Assembly: GCA_032622095.1 (NCBI GenBank)
Contig: CP136066.1
Coordinates: forward strand, 63,210,609-63,274,608
From: Siphonodentalium dalli
Lineage: Eukaryota; Mollusca; Scaphopoda; Gadilida; Siphonodentaliidae
Direction of reading: 5' to 3'
Length of the DNA: 64,000 bases
The position numbers were made by a program, and so were the translations under genes. Below, piece by piece: positions 23,161 to 34,081 of the stretch (the first letter of the stretch is position 1; the number at the start of each line of letters is the position of its first letter). The notes under the pieces were generated by a model. The model was not told the DNA's origin. It saw nothing but the letters and a program-made list of their open reading frames with translations, and ran no database searches.

Positions 23161-23735
23161 ACCACACGATCGCATGCTTTCCAAACGATGTGGTTATTAT
23201 AAATATCAGCACATGTGCTAATATGTGTCGGACTATTTTATTGAGCATTCGGGGTAAGATGACAGCTTTTAAAGCGACCCATTTTTACTTTTACATCGAC
23301 CTAATCGCCCATAATCCCCCATTGGACCAGTGGTTATTATATTTTCAAGCACAGAGTACACCGGTGGCGTTAATGAGCATTGCCCGACGAGCTACGGTAC
23401 GATTCGGAGAAAAACGCATAAGAAGTGCTGAGAGGCGCCACTAAGCATTAAGCACACACGGCCGACAGGGAGAAGCCCAACGAGCGCGGTGTAGGTAAGA
23501 CAGGAGAGACCACTGGACAGCCCAACTCCCTGTGGCTAAGCACCGGCTTGGTGAGATCACAATCTGGCAGAGAGCATGATGGAATAAGCCGACCGGCAAC
23601 AGAACGGGCGGGTAAGACAACAGTTACTGTTACCACTGCAGGACGCACCAAAGATGGACCAATGACACTGATAACGCAGCACCTGAAATATAAATAACAG
23701 CAACAACGAGAGGCAAACAAGCAAGACCATAGGCA
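23161..23735. other. GC-richer block of unknown function, left of hAT insertion
   Basis: Composition rises relative to the surroundings. Several frames are open on both strands, but none carries a motif I know. The block continues past the hAT element at 24800-24940, so the transposon split one older unit, perhaps a 5' untranslated region or an old retroelement. Confidence 0.3.
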
Positions 23736-24799
23736 CAGGGATGTGGCTAGAGGGTCTCCGCTGGGGGGGGGGGGGGGTGTTCACCTTGGGAATTTCCAAC
23801 TGCACCCCCCCCCTTGAGTCGGAATCACACCAACACAACTTTTTGCATAATTCCATTTGCACCCCCCCCCCCCCTTGTACCTCATGCTCAGGCATGTTTT
23901 TTTCCCAGTATGAGAACATTAAGATATTTTAACATGAAAAAAAATGCCAAAAAAGTGATCTAATTCCAGACAAATGCACACAGCTACCGACAACAGACCA
24001 GGAAACACCGGGCCGACCATGGTTGTTTGGCCCGGTGTAAGAAAATTTTGAAAACTATATACAAGAAAATCGCAAATCCTGGCATCTAGACTGGCCTCAA
24101 CTGAAGCTTTCCTAGTGTTGGAAATTTCAAACCTCATGCTCCCTTCAGGTTGGAAAATTCTTCAACTGATGACCATTTATGTCTACAAGTTTGACCAAAT
24201 GTAGTAAAATATTGTTTTGCTAAACTAATTAGCGGTTTTGTATTGGCCATGTGGATGGACAATGACACACCGGGCCGACCATCTGAACAAGAAAATCGCA
24301 AAATCCTAACATCTAGACTAACCTCAAGCCTTCCTACTGTTGGAAATTTCAAACCCTACACCCCCACTTAGGTTGGAAAATTTCCAACTGATGACAATTC
24401 CAATGACAATGTTGACCAATTGTATGACAATATTGTTTTCTTAAATTAACTAGAAGTTTTTGACTGGCCACGGGGGAGGGACCAGGACACAAGCTTTCCA
24501 AGTGTTGGAAATGTCCAACCTGTCACCCCCCTAAGGTTGGAAAATTTCCAACTGATGTCCATTTCTGTCAAAATATTTTAACAAAAATAGGAACATATGC
24601 AAATATTGGTCGAAAAACAATAAATTCCCCCCAATAAATTGTTTTATAATCGAACTACAAAAACATTTTCAACCTATTGTTGGTGTGAAATTTCGTTGTG
24701 GCAGGTATGAAATTTCCAACTATTGAAAATATAGCTCTCTGCTGGGGGTGAGACACCCCCCACCCCCCCCCCCCCTCTAGCCACATCCCTGCATAGGCA
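23728..24799. mobile_element. Non-autonomous hAT element with perfect 8-bp TSD
   Basis: The direct repeat CATAGGCA at 23728-23735 and 24792-24799 flanks an element at 23736-24791. Its 19-bp ends are perfect inverted repeats: CAGGGATGTGGCTAGAGGG and CCCTCTAGCCACATCCCTG. An 8-bp duplication and a CAGGG-type start are the hAT hallmarks. The interior (1,056 bp in all) has subterminal G- and C-runs and three diverged ~170-bp repeats (24100-24570) with GTTGGAAATTTC / GGTTGGAAAATTTCCAAC words, and no transposase. The intact duplication implies a fairly young insertion. Confidence 0.93.
24100..24570. repeat. Three ~170-bp repeats inside the hAT element
   Basis: AGTGTTGGAAATTTCAAACC, AGGTTGGAAAATT, CCAACTGATGACCATTT and AATATTGTTTTGCTAAA recur in order at roughly 24113, 24326 and 24497. 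A short CCGGGCCGACCAT phrase occurs at about 24009 and 24269. These are subterminal repeats of the kind hAT transposases bind in other species; that role is inference. Confidence 0.75.
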
Positions 24800-24813
24800 G
24801 TTAGGCACAAAAC

Positions 24814-24936
24814 ATGGCACCACACAACAATAAAGAGGGCGCGCCACCCCGCGACGGCGAACAATGCGGGGCATGGAGCTCCAAGTGGGAGGGATCGCGA
24901 CACGAAGAATTTACGAGTGACTTACATTCATGTTGA
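24814..24936 (+). CDS. Small unassigned open frame (40 codons)
   Basis: ATG at 24814 opens a frame beginning MAPHNNKEGAPPRDGEQCGA and closing at TGA 24934-24936, in GC-rich sequence immediately right of the hAT element. Base composition and the mix of polar residues look more protein-like than neighbouring frames, but no family is recognised and no splice donor is obvious. It could be the start of a gene whose 5' part was split by the hAT insertion, or a chance frame. Confidence 0.2.
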   Translation: MAPHNNKEGAPPRDGEQCGAWSSKWEGSRHEEFTSDLHSC

Positions 24937-27900
24937 CGGAAGGAAGCAGCATTCCGGGCGGATGAAAAATGCGGATTTTAAGTTCTGCTGATATGGAACG
25001 GATCATACCGAAACCAGGAATGTCTGCCGTATGATATAGATCGGACAATCACATAAATCACCCCGAACCTTAAATGTCCTGGGTGCATTACATTCATACT
25101 TCCAGATATTTTTTCCAATGAAATTACCTTAGATATTTGAAACACAAAAGGCAATGATGTATTATAATCTCACAAATGATTTCCCCTAAATGATTATTTT
25201 TAAATATTGTGAACATTACATTTACCCATCTATAGCACGAATATTTCGACATTTGTTTCTCATAAAGTTTACCTAATATATGGGGAGTCCTATCGATGAG
25301 TTTTCACTACTGATATCAGTGATAGCAGTACCGTAATCAATTGTACATGTTATAGAAAATTTCAACTATATGTTGCGTTTAACTTCGTTTCGGTTAAGAT
25401 GAAATCGATTTTTCAAATAGAAAAGCAAATGTTCTAAAATAGATTGGGGAAATAACTGGAAGTCCTGTACTCTACAATGCTTTAATAAATTTTATTTATT
25501 TTTGTATACGGGATCATGGGTTGTCACTCTTAATCTATATTTAGGCGTCTTGTCTTATGTGAAAACCAATCATTATTTTAAGAATTAATTATCTATACTT
25601 TTGACTAGCTCCTATTCAGAGGATACTCGATGTATAAATTCGCGTGATGCTTTGAGTACAAAATTGCCTATTTTGTTGGTGCCACCGCGATTTGTCAGAT
25701 ACGACCACATGTCATACTATTGCCTTTTTAAAACATAAACGAAAAAGCAAGGCCTCTCTCAATATAGAGGAATATCACAAGAGCTAATTGTAAGCAAATA
25801 TTCTGAAAATCAAAATCATTTTCCAGCTATAAATTTGTTTTATATATATGCCTAAAAGTAATCTGGGACCAATTATTATATATAAAAATGTGATTATCAG
25901 CAATGTGTGGTGGTTGAATCGTTACAATGTTACAACGATTCGTGAAGTCTCGCTCATTATTTTGTCAATTTCGGCCATATTGCAAGAAATTGCAACTATG
26001 ATACGTTTTGGGATGTTCTTAGGTCTTAAGATGCGACAAAAGCACTCATAATTTGAGCGCTCGTTCTTCAATATCTTCAATATGATTTGTCCACTTCCCT
26101 TGATCATTAAAATTGGCAGCTCTAAATGCTCATGTGCAGTCAGCTATATTATGTATTCTCCTGCTATAGGGATTTGAGGTTCTTACTTATACTATCGATA
26201 CAACGTCAATTGATGATTATCCCAGGCACATAGCTTCATATGTGTAACAAAGTTATTGATTAGTAAAATGTTTGCTGAATGAAACTCATATTTACACCAG
26301 AAATTAAGGATTCGCTCGGCTATTATTGTGTTTTTGTCTCAGGAACTGATATCTGAATTATCTCTGGACATATCTCTAAACATAAATATCCATTACCCAA
26401 CATATAAGTATTCCACTGGGTAATATCACATAGACATAGAATACTTTCAGTTATTAGACTAGCCCTGGTAGGTATGGAAAAATCCACAGGGGCCCTGTAT
26501 TCTGTTAATTCTTAATACTAGTTTTGTTTGCTGTGCGTGAAGCTGAACACTAAGTCTTGTTACCAAGTAAAGGTAAAATACTCTAATGTTATATGCGAAT
26601 TGATATAAAGCAATGCATATTTGCGTCAATTGGAGAGTGTATGGTTTAATTGATATATAAAGGTACATCGCGATGACTAGTTTCCGATACTTTAGTTAAT
26701 TTGTCAACAATTGCGCCCGGTGCAAATTCTTTCCATCGATAGTGCCTGGAATACTTGTTACCATGTCCAGATGACTTATCCCATCTCGAATGCGTATTAT
26801 AGCAGAATATAGGGAATCAGATGACACCCCACCCGACCTATTAATGTGTGCACCCCATTTCAGATCGCCTCTCTGCCCTTTATCTAAGATCAAAGTGTAG
26901 TATAGGAGCCCCGCTCGGGTTCGCTATGCTTTGATTTGGCCCATGTCGTGTGATAGGTCTCTACGGGAGCTTACTAGGGATGTATTCGCAGCCTGAGGTG
27001 GCGGATGGTAATGACGGACAGACGCCGGTCTTCGTGCTCGCGGACGGACCCCTGATTGGCGCTTTGACCAGCTCATAATGTTGGAGAACCTCTTAACAGG
27101 TTGTTTAAAATTAAAACAAAACCCCGAGGCAATGGGAAAATGAAAACTACTTGCAAGCACCAGCATTGCCTTGGCACAAGCGTCACGAAAATAAACTAAC
27201 GATTACATCATTATTACTCTGAAAACGAGTACAAATGACAAATATCATAAGTGAAAACGCTCTTTATAAGGGATAGATGTTTATTGACCTACATCATAGA
27301 CGACGATACAGCTTTACTGGTATTTACATGGTTCATGATCAAATATATCTGATGATATATATAAGTATACAAACAGGAAGAGAGTCGGATAGAGCGCCCA
27401 AAAATAAAACCCAGACAGAAAAAACGTACACATGGTGATTCTATGATGTCAAATCGGACAGAGAATCAGGTGCAAATATATTAGTATGGGCTCTCGTTAC
27501 CCGATGTGTCATCAGAAAGGGGAATTTCAGCGACCATCATATTTGTGTTGCCCAACTATTCTAATTTCATATTTCGGTTGTCGCGGGGTCAATATAGGGG
27601 CAAAATATGATTTGTTTTCCCACATTTTCCCCACGGTACCCAACCAAGGACTCTAATGACGTAGTAGCTCAACCTGATGTTGGTCCTTCGGTACCCCGCT
27701 GTTTCTAGACCGATCGGGTCGTTGAACATTGTTTCAGGGATAAATTGAAACCGGGTGTCACGGGGGAAGTCAACGTAAGTATTGTGGACCGCATGCGTCT
27801 TAAATGGACACTACTACATAACTAATCATATAATCTTAGACTTATGCCGTATAATCATTACCATTACTGATGATCTATCTCTTCCCATCAACATTGTCAG

Positions 27901-27970
27901 CAGCATTTCGAACATGATTCTTTATTATTATTTTCCTTTAAAAATAGACTCAAAAGACCCTCTTTTAGCG
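24937..27970. other. Unassigned intergenic DNA
   Basis: Three kilobases with no gene I can support. Short minus-strand frames at 26696-26893 and 26924-27166 lie in a slightly GC-richer patch but carry no known motif. No large repeat stands out. Confidence 0.4.
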
Positions 27971-27979
27971 CCCGCTCTC

Positions 27980-28011
27980 CAGCGGCGAAGCCGCGGAAGC
28001 GAAGCGACTAG
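27980..28011 (+). mobile_element. Helitron-like 3' terminus
   Basis: A perfect GC hairpin (GCGGCGAAGCCGC, 27982-27994) is followed 13 bases later by CTAG at 28008-28011. Hairpin plus CTAG is the 3' end pattern of Helitrons. The 5' end was not found, so the extent to the left is unknown. Confidence 0.4.
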
Positions 28012-28109
28012 GGTATACGTATGCGAATATGAGATATACTAATAGACTTTTTCGGCCCAATCTAAAAATAACTTAAAATTACCTAAAATAAGATAATTTG
28101 TTCATTACT

Positions 28110-28185
28110 GAAGGGTCACCCATATAAAAATTTACCCAGGTAAAAGGGGGTTTATCCGGTTTAATCCATGGTACCTCGATATGCC
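28110..28185. repeat. Fragment of the CCCAGGTA/ACCCGGGTA repeat
   Basis: TTTACCCAGGTAAAAGGGGG and TTTATCCGGTTTAATCCATG match the reverse complement of 19095-19165. An isolated piece without visible ends. Confidence 0.65.
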
Positions 28186-28439
28186 TCACTGAGCACGTCA
28201 TCAAAAACTTGTAGCGCGCTTTCCCTTCGGGGTTACCGACCATAGATAGGCATACACCATACCCTAAGGTGTGTGAACGGAGGGTTTTTTTCTTCTTTTT
28301 ATCTCCAGTGGTTTTAAATTTGTATCGCATATTGCAAATGGGAAGAGTGATTTGGACCGGATTGTACCGCTTAAAGGTTTTTTGTCCCAGCCGTTACCGA
28401 TGAAAGGCTGGGTACAAAAATTTACATATTTGTCCTGCC

Positions 28440-28865
28440 AATGAAAGAGCAAGGTAATGCAGTAACATGTACGTCTGTATACTGTAGGTATGCCCCTAAA
28501 GTTTGACCACTCTACTCTAAACGCAATCTGACCAACGGAGAATGCGCGTCGGCATGGGTAGAGACGTTTGGAAAATTCCACCGAAAATCGTAAAGGGAAC
28601 AATTTGGCAAAATTCAATCATCGAGGTAAAACATTTAGACGACCGAATTTCAATTTTATTTTAGAGCGAACGGTTTACTCGTGACAGCGCTAGATAACGT
28701 ATATGTTATTAGTGTACCACTAACCTATTTTTTTCCCAAAATCCAACGGGCTAATGAAGGAGCGAGTTTAATGCCGGAACACGTACGTCTGTATACAGTA
28801 TGCCTCCAACATTTGACAGCTCTACTATATATGCAATCTGCCCAATGGAGAACTCGCGTTGGGTT
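28440..28865 (+). repeat. ~314-bp tandem duplication
   Basis: ACGTCTGTATAC at about 28471 and 28785 starts matching phrases: TTGACCACTCTACT / TTGACAGCTCTACT and GCAATCTGACCAACGGAGAA / GCAATCTGCCCAATGGAGAA. The second copy is less complete. A minus-strand frame over the first copy (28264-28617) is not kept in the second and is not called. Confidence 0.65.
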
Positions 28866-28869
28866 GCCA

Positions 28870-29130
28870 TATGTTATTGCTGCAATGGTCAGTTAACGTG
28901 CTAAGTACAAACAAAGTCCCAATACTCAACCATTTCCAAACAGCAGAAACAGATCTTAAAGATATCATTAAAAACGTAACATTTTCCACTTCCTGTTGTC
29001 ATTTTGGCGGCCATCTTGGATGGGGAGTTATAAAAATGTATACATATGTATACATGTGACAAGATTTTTTCACTATAATTGCATCAAACTGACTTAATGG
29101 AAAATGGCAGCCATCTTGGACGCGATCTTG
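28870..29130 (+). repeat. Fragment of the 17.1-18.8 kb fold-back family
   Basis: TGGTCAGTTAAC, CATTTTCCACTTCCTG, CATTTTGGCGGCCATCTTGG, TGTATACATATG and TTGCATCAAACTG occur in the same order as in 18475-18740. It is one arm only, with two GCCATCTTGG words. Confidence 0.7.
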
Positions 29131-30095
29131 AATTACAAAAACATCTCAAAGCGGATTTTAGCGGATTTTGGATATTTTCTTCTTCAAAATGGTATACAAA
29201 CCAACTTAGTCCAAATATTTTACTAGGTCAAACCTTTTATCGACCAGACAATGCACGCTGTGTCGAACTATATGACAAAACCTTGCACTAGAGTTCTTAT
29301 TGCGAAATATCAATTCAAGTCTACCACCAGATCAGGAAGCACCAGCATGCATTCACATGGAGAGGAACACACCTACACGCAGAGCACACACATGGGGTGC
29401 CACAATGGTCTTCAATCAGGGGGTGGGGTCTGGAAAAAATGTGCATACACGAGGCCCAAAAAAGATGTTCCCGCTCAAGATGCCCATCACCCCCCCCCCC
29501 CATACTATCAACTTTTTCTCCTCGGAAAAGTTTGTGACACACAGGGAAGTTTACTTTATAACAATCAACAAATATCTTTTGTCAATATTTGTTCCCCGAT
29601 AACTTAAATCGCATGACGAATTTCATCATATGGATGGTAGCGACAACACACGTTAATAGTATGGTCCAAATGGTCTACATGGAGCGCGGTTGTGTAATTA
29701 CGTTTTATGTTAAAATAGGGGTGGGTGTCAACTAGTCGGAAAACAATTTTAAAAACGGAAAACAATTTGGTTTTGGGGGGGGGGATGCCCATAACTGGTC
29801 AAAAGCAAATAATGCGCATACGTGTCTGGATTTTTTTCCAACCCCCCCCCCCCCCTCCCCCGGTCAGTGCAAATATTATTTCGTGTCATTCTGACAGTTA
29901 TTTAAGAAAAAATATTTTATAGTGAGTCAAGACTCGAAAAGCAACCGGGGCATCATTATTGTAAAGCATGTCATATATTAAGAGTGGATCTGTTAATATA
30001 TATTGCCAAGAAGCTAAGATTGTAAGTGACAGTTTGAGTTTGATTGTTATGCAATTTTCAATACGTTCGGCACACATATGTGAATTACCCTGTTA
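29131..30095. other. Intergenic, no gene seen
   Basis: Contains long poly-C/poly-G runs near 29491-29502, 29776-29785 and 29841-29855. The frames through them are low complexity. No motif recognised. Confidence 0.45.
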
Positions 30096-30800
30096 CCATG
30101 GAAACAATACTGAAAAATACCAAAAACAAAATTACATTATTGGAAAGATATGAAGTCCTATAACCCTTGCAACACAATACAACACTTTCTGAAATTCGTT
30201 TTCTATGACATAAACGTTTAGTTCCGAATTCTTCGTAGGGTCACTGTTGAGGTTTATTCAGCTGTTGTCATGGAAACGGACCAAATTTCGTTAAAAAAAA
30301 ATGGACATTTAAAGCATGTAATTTAATGAAGCAAAACATATTATGGCAACGCGTTATAGATGTCTTAAAACCCCTTTCAACAGTAACTATGTTCCAACTT
30401 TTCCAGTATTAAATAGGATGCAAATATAGGATATAATGATTGCCCTTTTGTTGTGAAAATGGTGATGTTTGCCAAAAATGCGATAATTTGGGAATTGGAA
30501 CATTTATTAGGTACTACATTGATTACAGTAATAATGTATGTGATAACTTCAAACGTATACTTAAAATACATGGTGATAAAAATGCCGAAAATTCCCTACA
30601 TTGAGAAATACCTCTTACCATGGAAACGATATTGAACAAAATACAGAAAATGGCATTATTGGAGAGAAATGAAGTCCTATAATCCTTGAGACATAATATT
30701 TGTTTTCTATGACATGCACTTTTAATCCAGACTTCTGTGTTGGATCATTGTTGTGGTTTATTCAGCTGTTGTCGTGAAAACGGACCAAATTTCGCCAAAT
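30096..30800 (+). repeat. ~520-bp tandem duplication
   Basis: TTACCATGGAAACAATACTG, ATGAAGTCCTATAA, TTTTCTATGACAT, GGTTTATTCAGCTGTTGTC and AACGGACCAAATTTCG occur at 30094-30295 and again at 30615-30795. Copies are diverged by roughly 15-20%. No gene. Confidence 0.75.
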
Positions 30801-31114
30801 AGTGATGTTTTCCAGACATGTTATACTCGATGAGTTCCTTGATCCCGATTTATTGCTGCGACTTTCATCTGATTTTCATTACATCAAATTGAATCAAATA
30901 ATACCGATCACGTGCGTACCAAATCTCACAAAGAAATGGGTTTAAAGTTGATAAGTTAATAAGTCGACCTAACCAATTATCTAAAATTGTTATTTAGAAC
31001 AGAATAACTATCTCAAATGCATATACATACAAATAAAAACCCAATTTCTCAGAGTTTGTGTGTATTTTCGTTCCTTATAGGCGACAAAATATATTCATAA
31101 CCAAAGTACCTTAA
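30801..31114. other. No gene seen
   Basis: AT-rich DNA ahead of the LINE fragment. No repeat or coding signal is clear. Confidence 0.4.
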
Positions 31115-32134
31115 AGAAGCCATCACTCTTCCAAATTACAAACTAAACCATCTGCTCTTTGCTGACTATTTGGCTCTGGTGTCGGAAAGCCAGGTGGGCT
31201 TAAAGAGAGATGTATTGACAAGCCAGGAATATACTTATCAGACTTAATTAAGACTTAATGCGGAGAAAACTAAATGTGTTGTTATCGGATCTAAGTATCT
31301 CAATAACTCCCCAGTATGCAATGTAAATAGTAGTCAAATTGAGAACGTTAAAGATTTTACATATCTGGGAATAAAATTTTCAGATGATGGGAAGTTTTCC
31401 AAAGCACAAGAGGCTTTTTTTCAAAAGGGTCAGAAAGATATGTACTCACCTTTGAGTGCATTCAGGGCAACAGCATTTCCTTCAGTAAATACCTTGTTAA
31501 AATTATTCGACAGATTTATCGAACCAATCATATTATACGGATGTGAAGTATGGGAATATGGGACGTCACGAAGTAACCAGTATAGCTTCAGTTGCGAAAA
31601 GTTACACACTAATTATTTCAAGCATGTATTGGGAGTAGGTAAGTACACACCAAATCATTCAGTCAGCACAGAGCCAGGTATATATCCATGTTCCGTCGAA
31701 ATATTATGCAGAATGACTAACTATGGTGCAAAAGCATCAAATGTATCTAAAAACAAACTAATGGCATCAGCCGTCTCTGAAAGTGTGATGAGGAAAGCCA
31801 AATGTGACTCTTTGTTCAGGGCGATAAATTAATTTGGCAGTAAAAAATATACAGGTTCCATTAAATGACCACACATATAGTAGCATTGGACATTTCAAGT
31901 GTAAGGTTCAGGAAAACATGTGAAAGAATTCAAGAGGTCTATATTTGATGACTCTAAAATATATGGTCATAAAAAGAAACTCAGAACTTATAGATTGTTT
32001 AAATATGATTATGTTTTAGAGACTTACTTAACAAACACAGCATCTTTAAAAGATAGTACTAATTTTACAAAACTCCGTATTAGTGATCAAATACTCGCTA
32101 TTGAAAAAGGTAGGCATCATCAACCTATAATTAA
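31115..32134 (+). pseudogene. LINE (non-LTR) reverse transcriptase, C-terminal part, 5'-truncated
   Basis: Translation starts near the catalytic FADD box, here changed to LLFADYLALVSES, then after one TAA stop continues LNAEKTKCVVIGS and VKDFTYLGIKFSDDGKFSKA. A clean frame at 31440-31832 follows, including LFDRFIEPIILYGCEVWEYG, the typical post-catalytic LYGCEVW motif. A short break precedes 31920-32134 (KKLRTYRLFKYDYVLETYL, FTKLRISDQILAIEKGRHH). This order is the C-terminal half of the reverse-transcriptase ORF of invertebrate LINEs. FADD to FADY plus stops make it inactive. The reading frame resumes at 38141, on the other side of a 6-kb insertion. Confidence 0.88.
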
Positions 32135-32199
32135 AAATGGATTATCTCTTTAAATAACAGATTTGAAATTGTTGCGTGGGTATAAAATTATAAATATGA

Positions 32200-32512
32200 A
32201 CTGAAGACCCCTGTCCAGAAAGGCTTCTTTCAATTAATATTGATTTTATTTCGAATATTTTATTGGGACCGTTTATTTGTCTATTTTTAGAACAGACTAT
32301 TCGGGTGATACCATATAGCGTTAGAGATTTCCCAGATTGATTGGTTGTATTGTTGTATTCCATAGTTATAAGCGATAATGAGTCTCTCTTAACAGTAACC
32401 ACTATTGTTCGTTAGCTAAAAAACGACACCTTTTCAGACCAGAAATTATTCGAAATAAAATTAATATTAATCGATAGAAGCATTTCCGGACAGGAGTCTT
32501 CGATTCGGATCT
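32200..32512. mobile_element. Small nested inverted-repeat element
   Basis: ACTGAAGACCCCTGTCCAGA...TTAATATTGATTTTATTTCG (32200-32253) pairs with the reverse at 32448-32505 (CGAAATAAAATTAATATTAA...GGACAGGAGTCTTCGA). The arms are about 55 bp with some mismatches and the whole is 313 bp. No target duplication is evident. Non-coding. Confidence 0.7.
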
Positions 32513-32879
32513 AATAAGCTCATGTCGTGTATATGTAACAGATGGGCGCGCGTACTTGTGACTTCACACATAAATTACAGTATACCGTGAACGAGAATTT
32601 TTTATTCACACACCATTTTCGTGGAAAAATCACGTGACTTCCGGCAGTGGTTTCACAAAATCGCGGAATCAGCAATGAAACGAATTTACTACTTCACAAC
32701 TTCCGATATGTGGCAATGGACAACTGAAGTATTTATTTATAAACAGTAAGTTGTTATGAATATGTCCTGCAAAGGTTAATATTAGATCAGTTTCATTTGT
32801 TAGCTAAATTAAGGCAGTTACGGCGTCGTGACGCCAAAACGTCATTTGTCTCTGCGGGCCAGAATCCAGACATGACTTG

Positions 32880-34060
32880 ACGCATTGTGTCGTCTTCGCT
32901 TAATCGCAGCGACGTACTAGGCCAGGCAAATGTGGACATAGGTGTCTGGAGAGGGAATTTATGAGATCTACATTTTTGGTTACCGTACATACTAAATTGT
33001 CGGAATCCGTATGTTGGATTTGTCAGATAGGCGGACTTTTTTCTCACCGCGTGGTTTTCTTGAGGCACCCGATGAAAAAATCGGTAATTTTTTAAATAAA
33101 GCAGACATTATTGACGTAGTATTTTCACACATTTTGAGAAGAAATATTCGTCCATTTTGATACCTGAGAGTGGGGCGATAACCAGAGTAGGGTAATACAT
33201 GTAACCATTGAATCTCGGAATTTCAGTCATGACGTCATGTGACGTCAAATAATATTTTGTGTGAGACAAATATGACGATTCACGCAAAGCGTTGTCTTTC
33301 GTTTATTTTAAATAATAAAGTAAGACGGGTATGCCGCATTGTTTGGTACCATGTGAAACTACTGCTAATTGGCAATATTTTGATATATAACTTATTGCTG
33401 CAGGCCGCACTATTTTTTATCAGAGGCAGAAAACTCAACCCTCCCCTAAAGTTAAGATCCGCCATGCTGTGGTATAAGACACACATAACTAACGGTTACA
33501 TTTCAATAGGCTTAATTAACACAACGGCCGTTGTAAGTCTGCTAAAGGATGTAATCATATATACGTTTCTGTCTACAAACTCGAACATTAAAGTAGAAAC
33601 AATATATAATATACCCCTAGACCCGAAAATTTTATAAATTTAAGAATTTTTCCTAAAAAATGATATAAAACGCATTTTATTTTATTTTCTGGATGGCAAA
33701 AAAAGAAAAGAACTAGTAAGGATGGACATAATTGGTGTTTACGGAAATTTCATTCCGCCTTGGATTAAACAATGAAATAGTAACCCAAAATGGCTGCCAA
33801 TATGGCAGCCACAATATAGGTGGAAATTGGGAAATATGTAAGAACGCACAATTACTTGCTTAAAATGGCTTAACTAACAAAGCGGTGGTTGATGAACTGC
33901 TAAACTATAGTTTAAGGTATATATCCCGATCTACAAACTCGAACAATAAAGTGAAAATATTACACAATGCACCTCCTGGCATAATTCTTTTTATACAATT
34001 TGGGTATTTTTCTCCAAAAATAACCTAAATTCTACCAGAATGCCCATTATTGACGAATCT
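32880..34060. repeat. Left inverted arm of the 6-kb element
   Basis: 32880-33320 is the reverse complement of about 37410-37800 (shared words CCGTATGTTGGATTTGTCAG, GAATTTATGAGA, GACGATTCACGCAAAGCGTT, GATACCTG-GTGGGGCGATAACCAGAGTA). The following 33480-34060 consists of two ~340-bp tandem units with ACGGCCGTTGT, TCTACAAACTCGAACA and AAAATGGCTGCCAATATGGC words, matching 36540-37300 in reverse. Confidence 0.8.
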
Positions 34061-34081
34061 TCCATTCATGAGCATTCGTGC

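Noticed and set aside
26696-27166. Two minus-strand frames in a slightly GC-rich patch
   Set aside because: No motif, no clear splice sites and no repeat evidence; too weak to list as exons.
28264-28617. 117-codon minus-strand frame
   Set aside because: It spans one copy of a 314-bp duplication whose second copy does not keep the frame; no motif.
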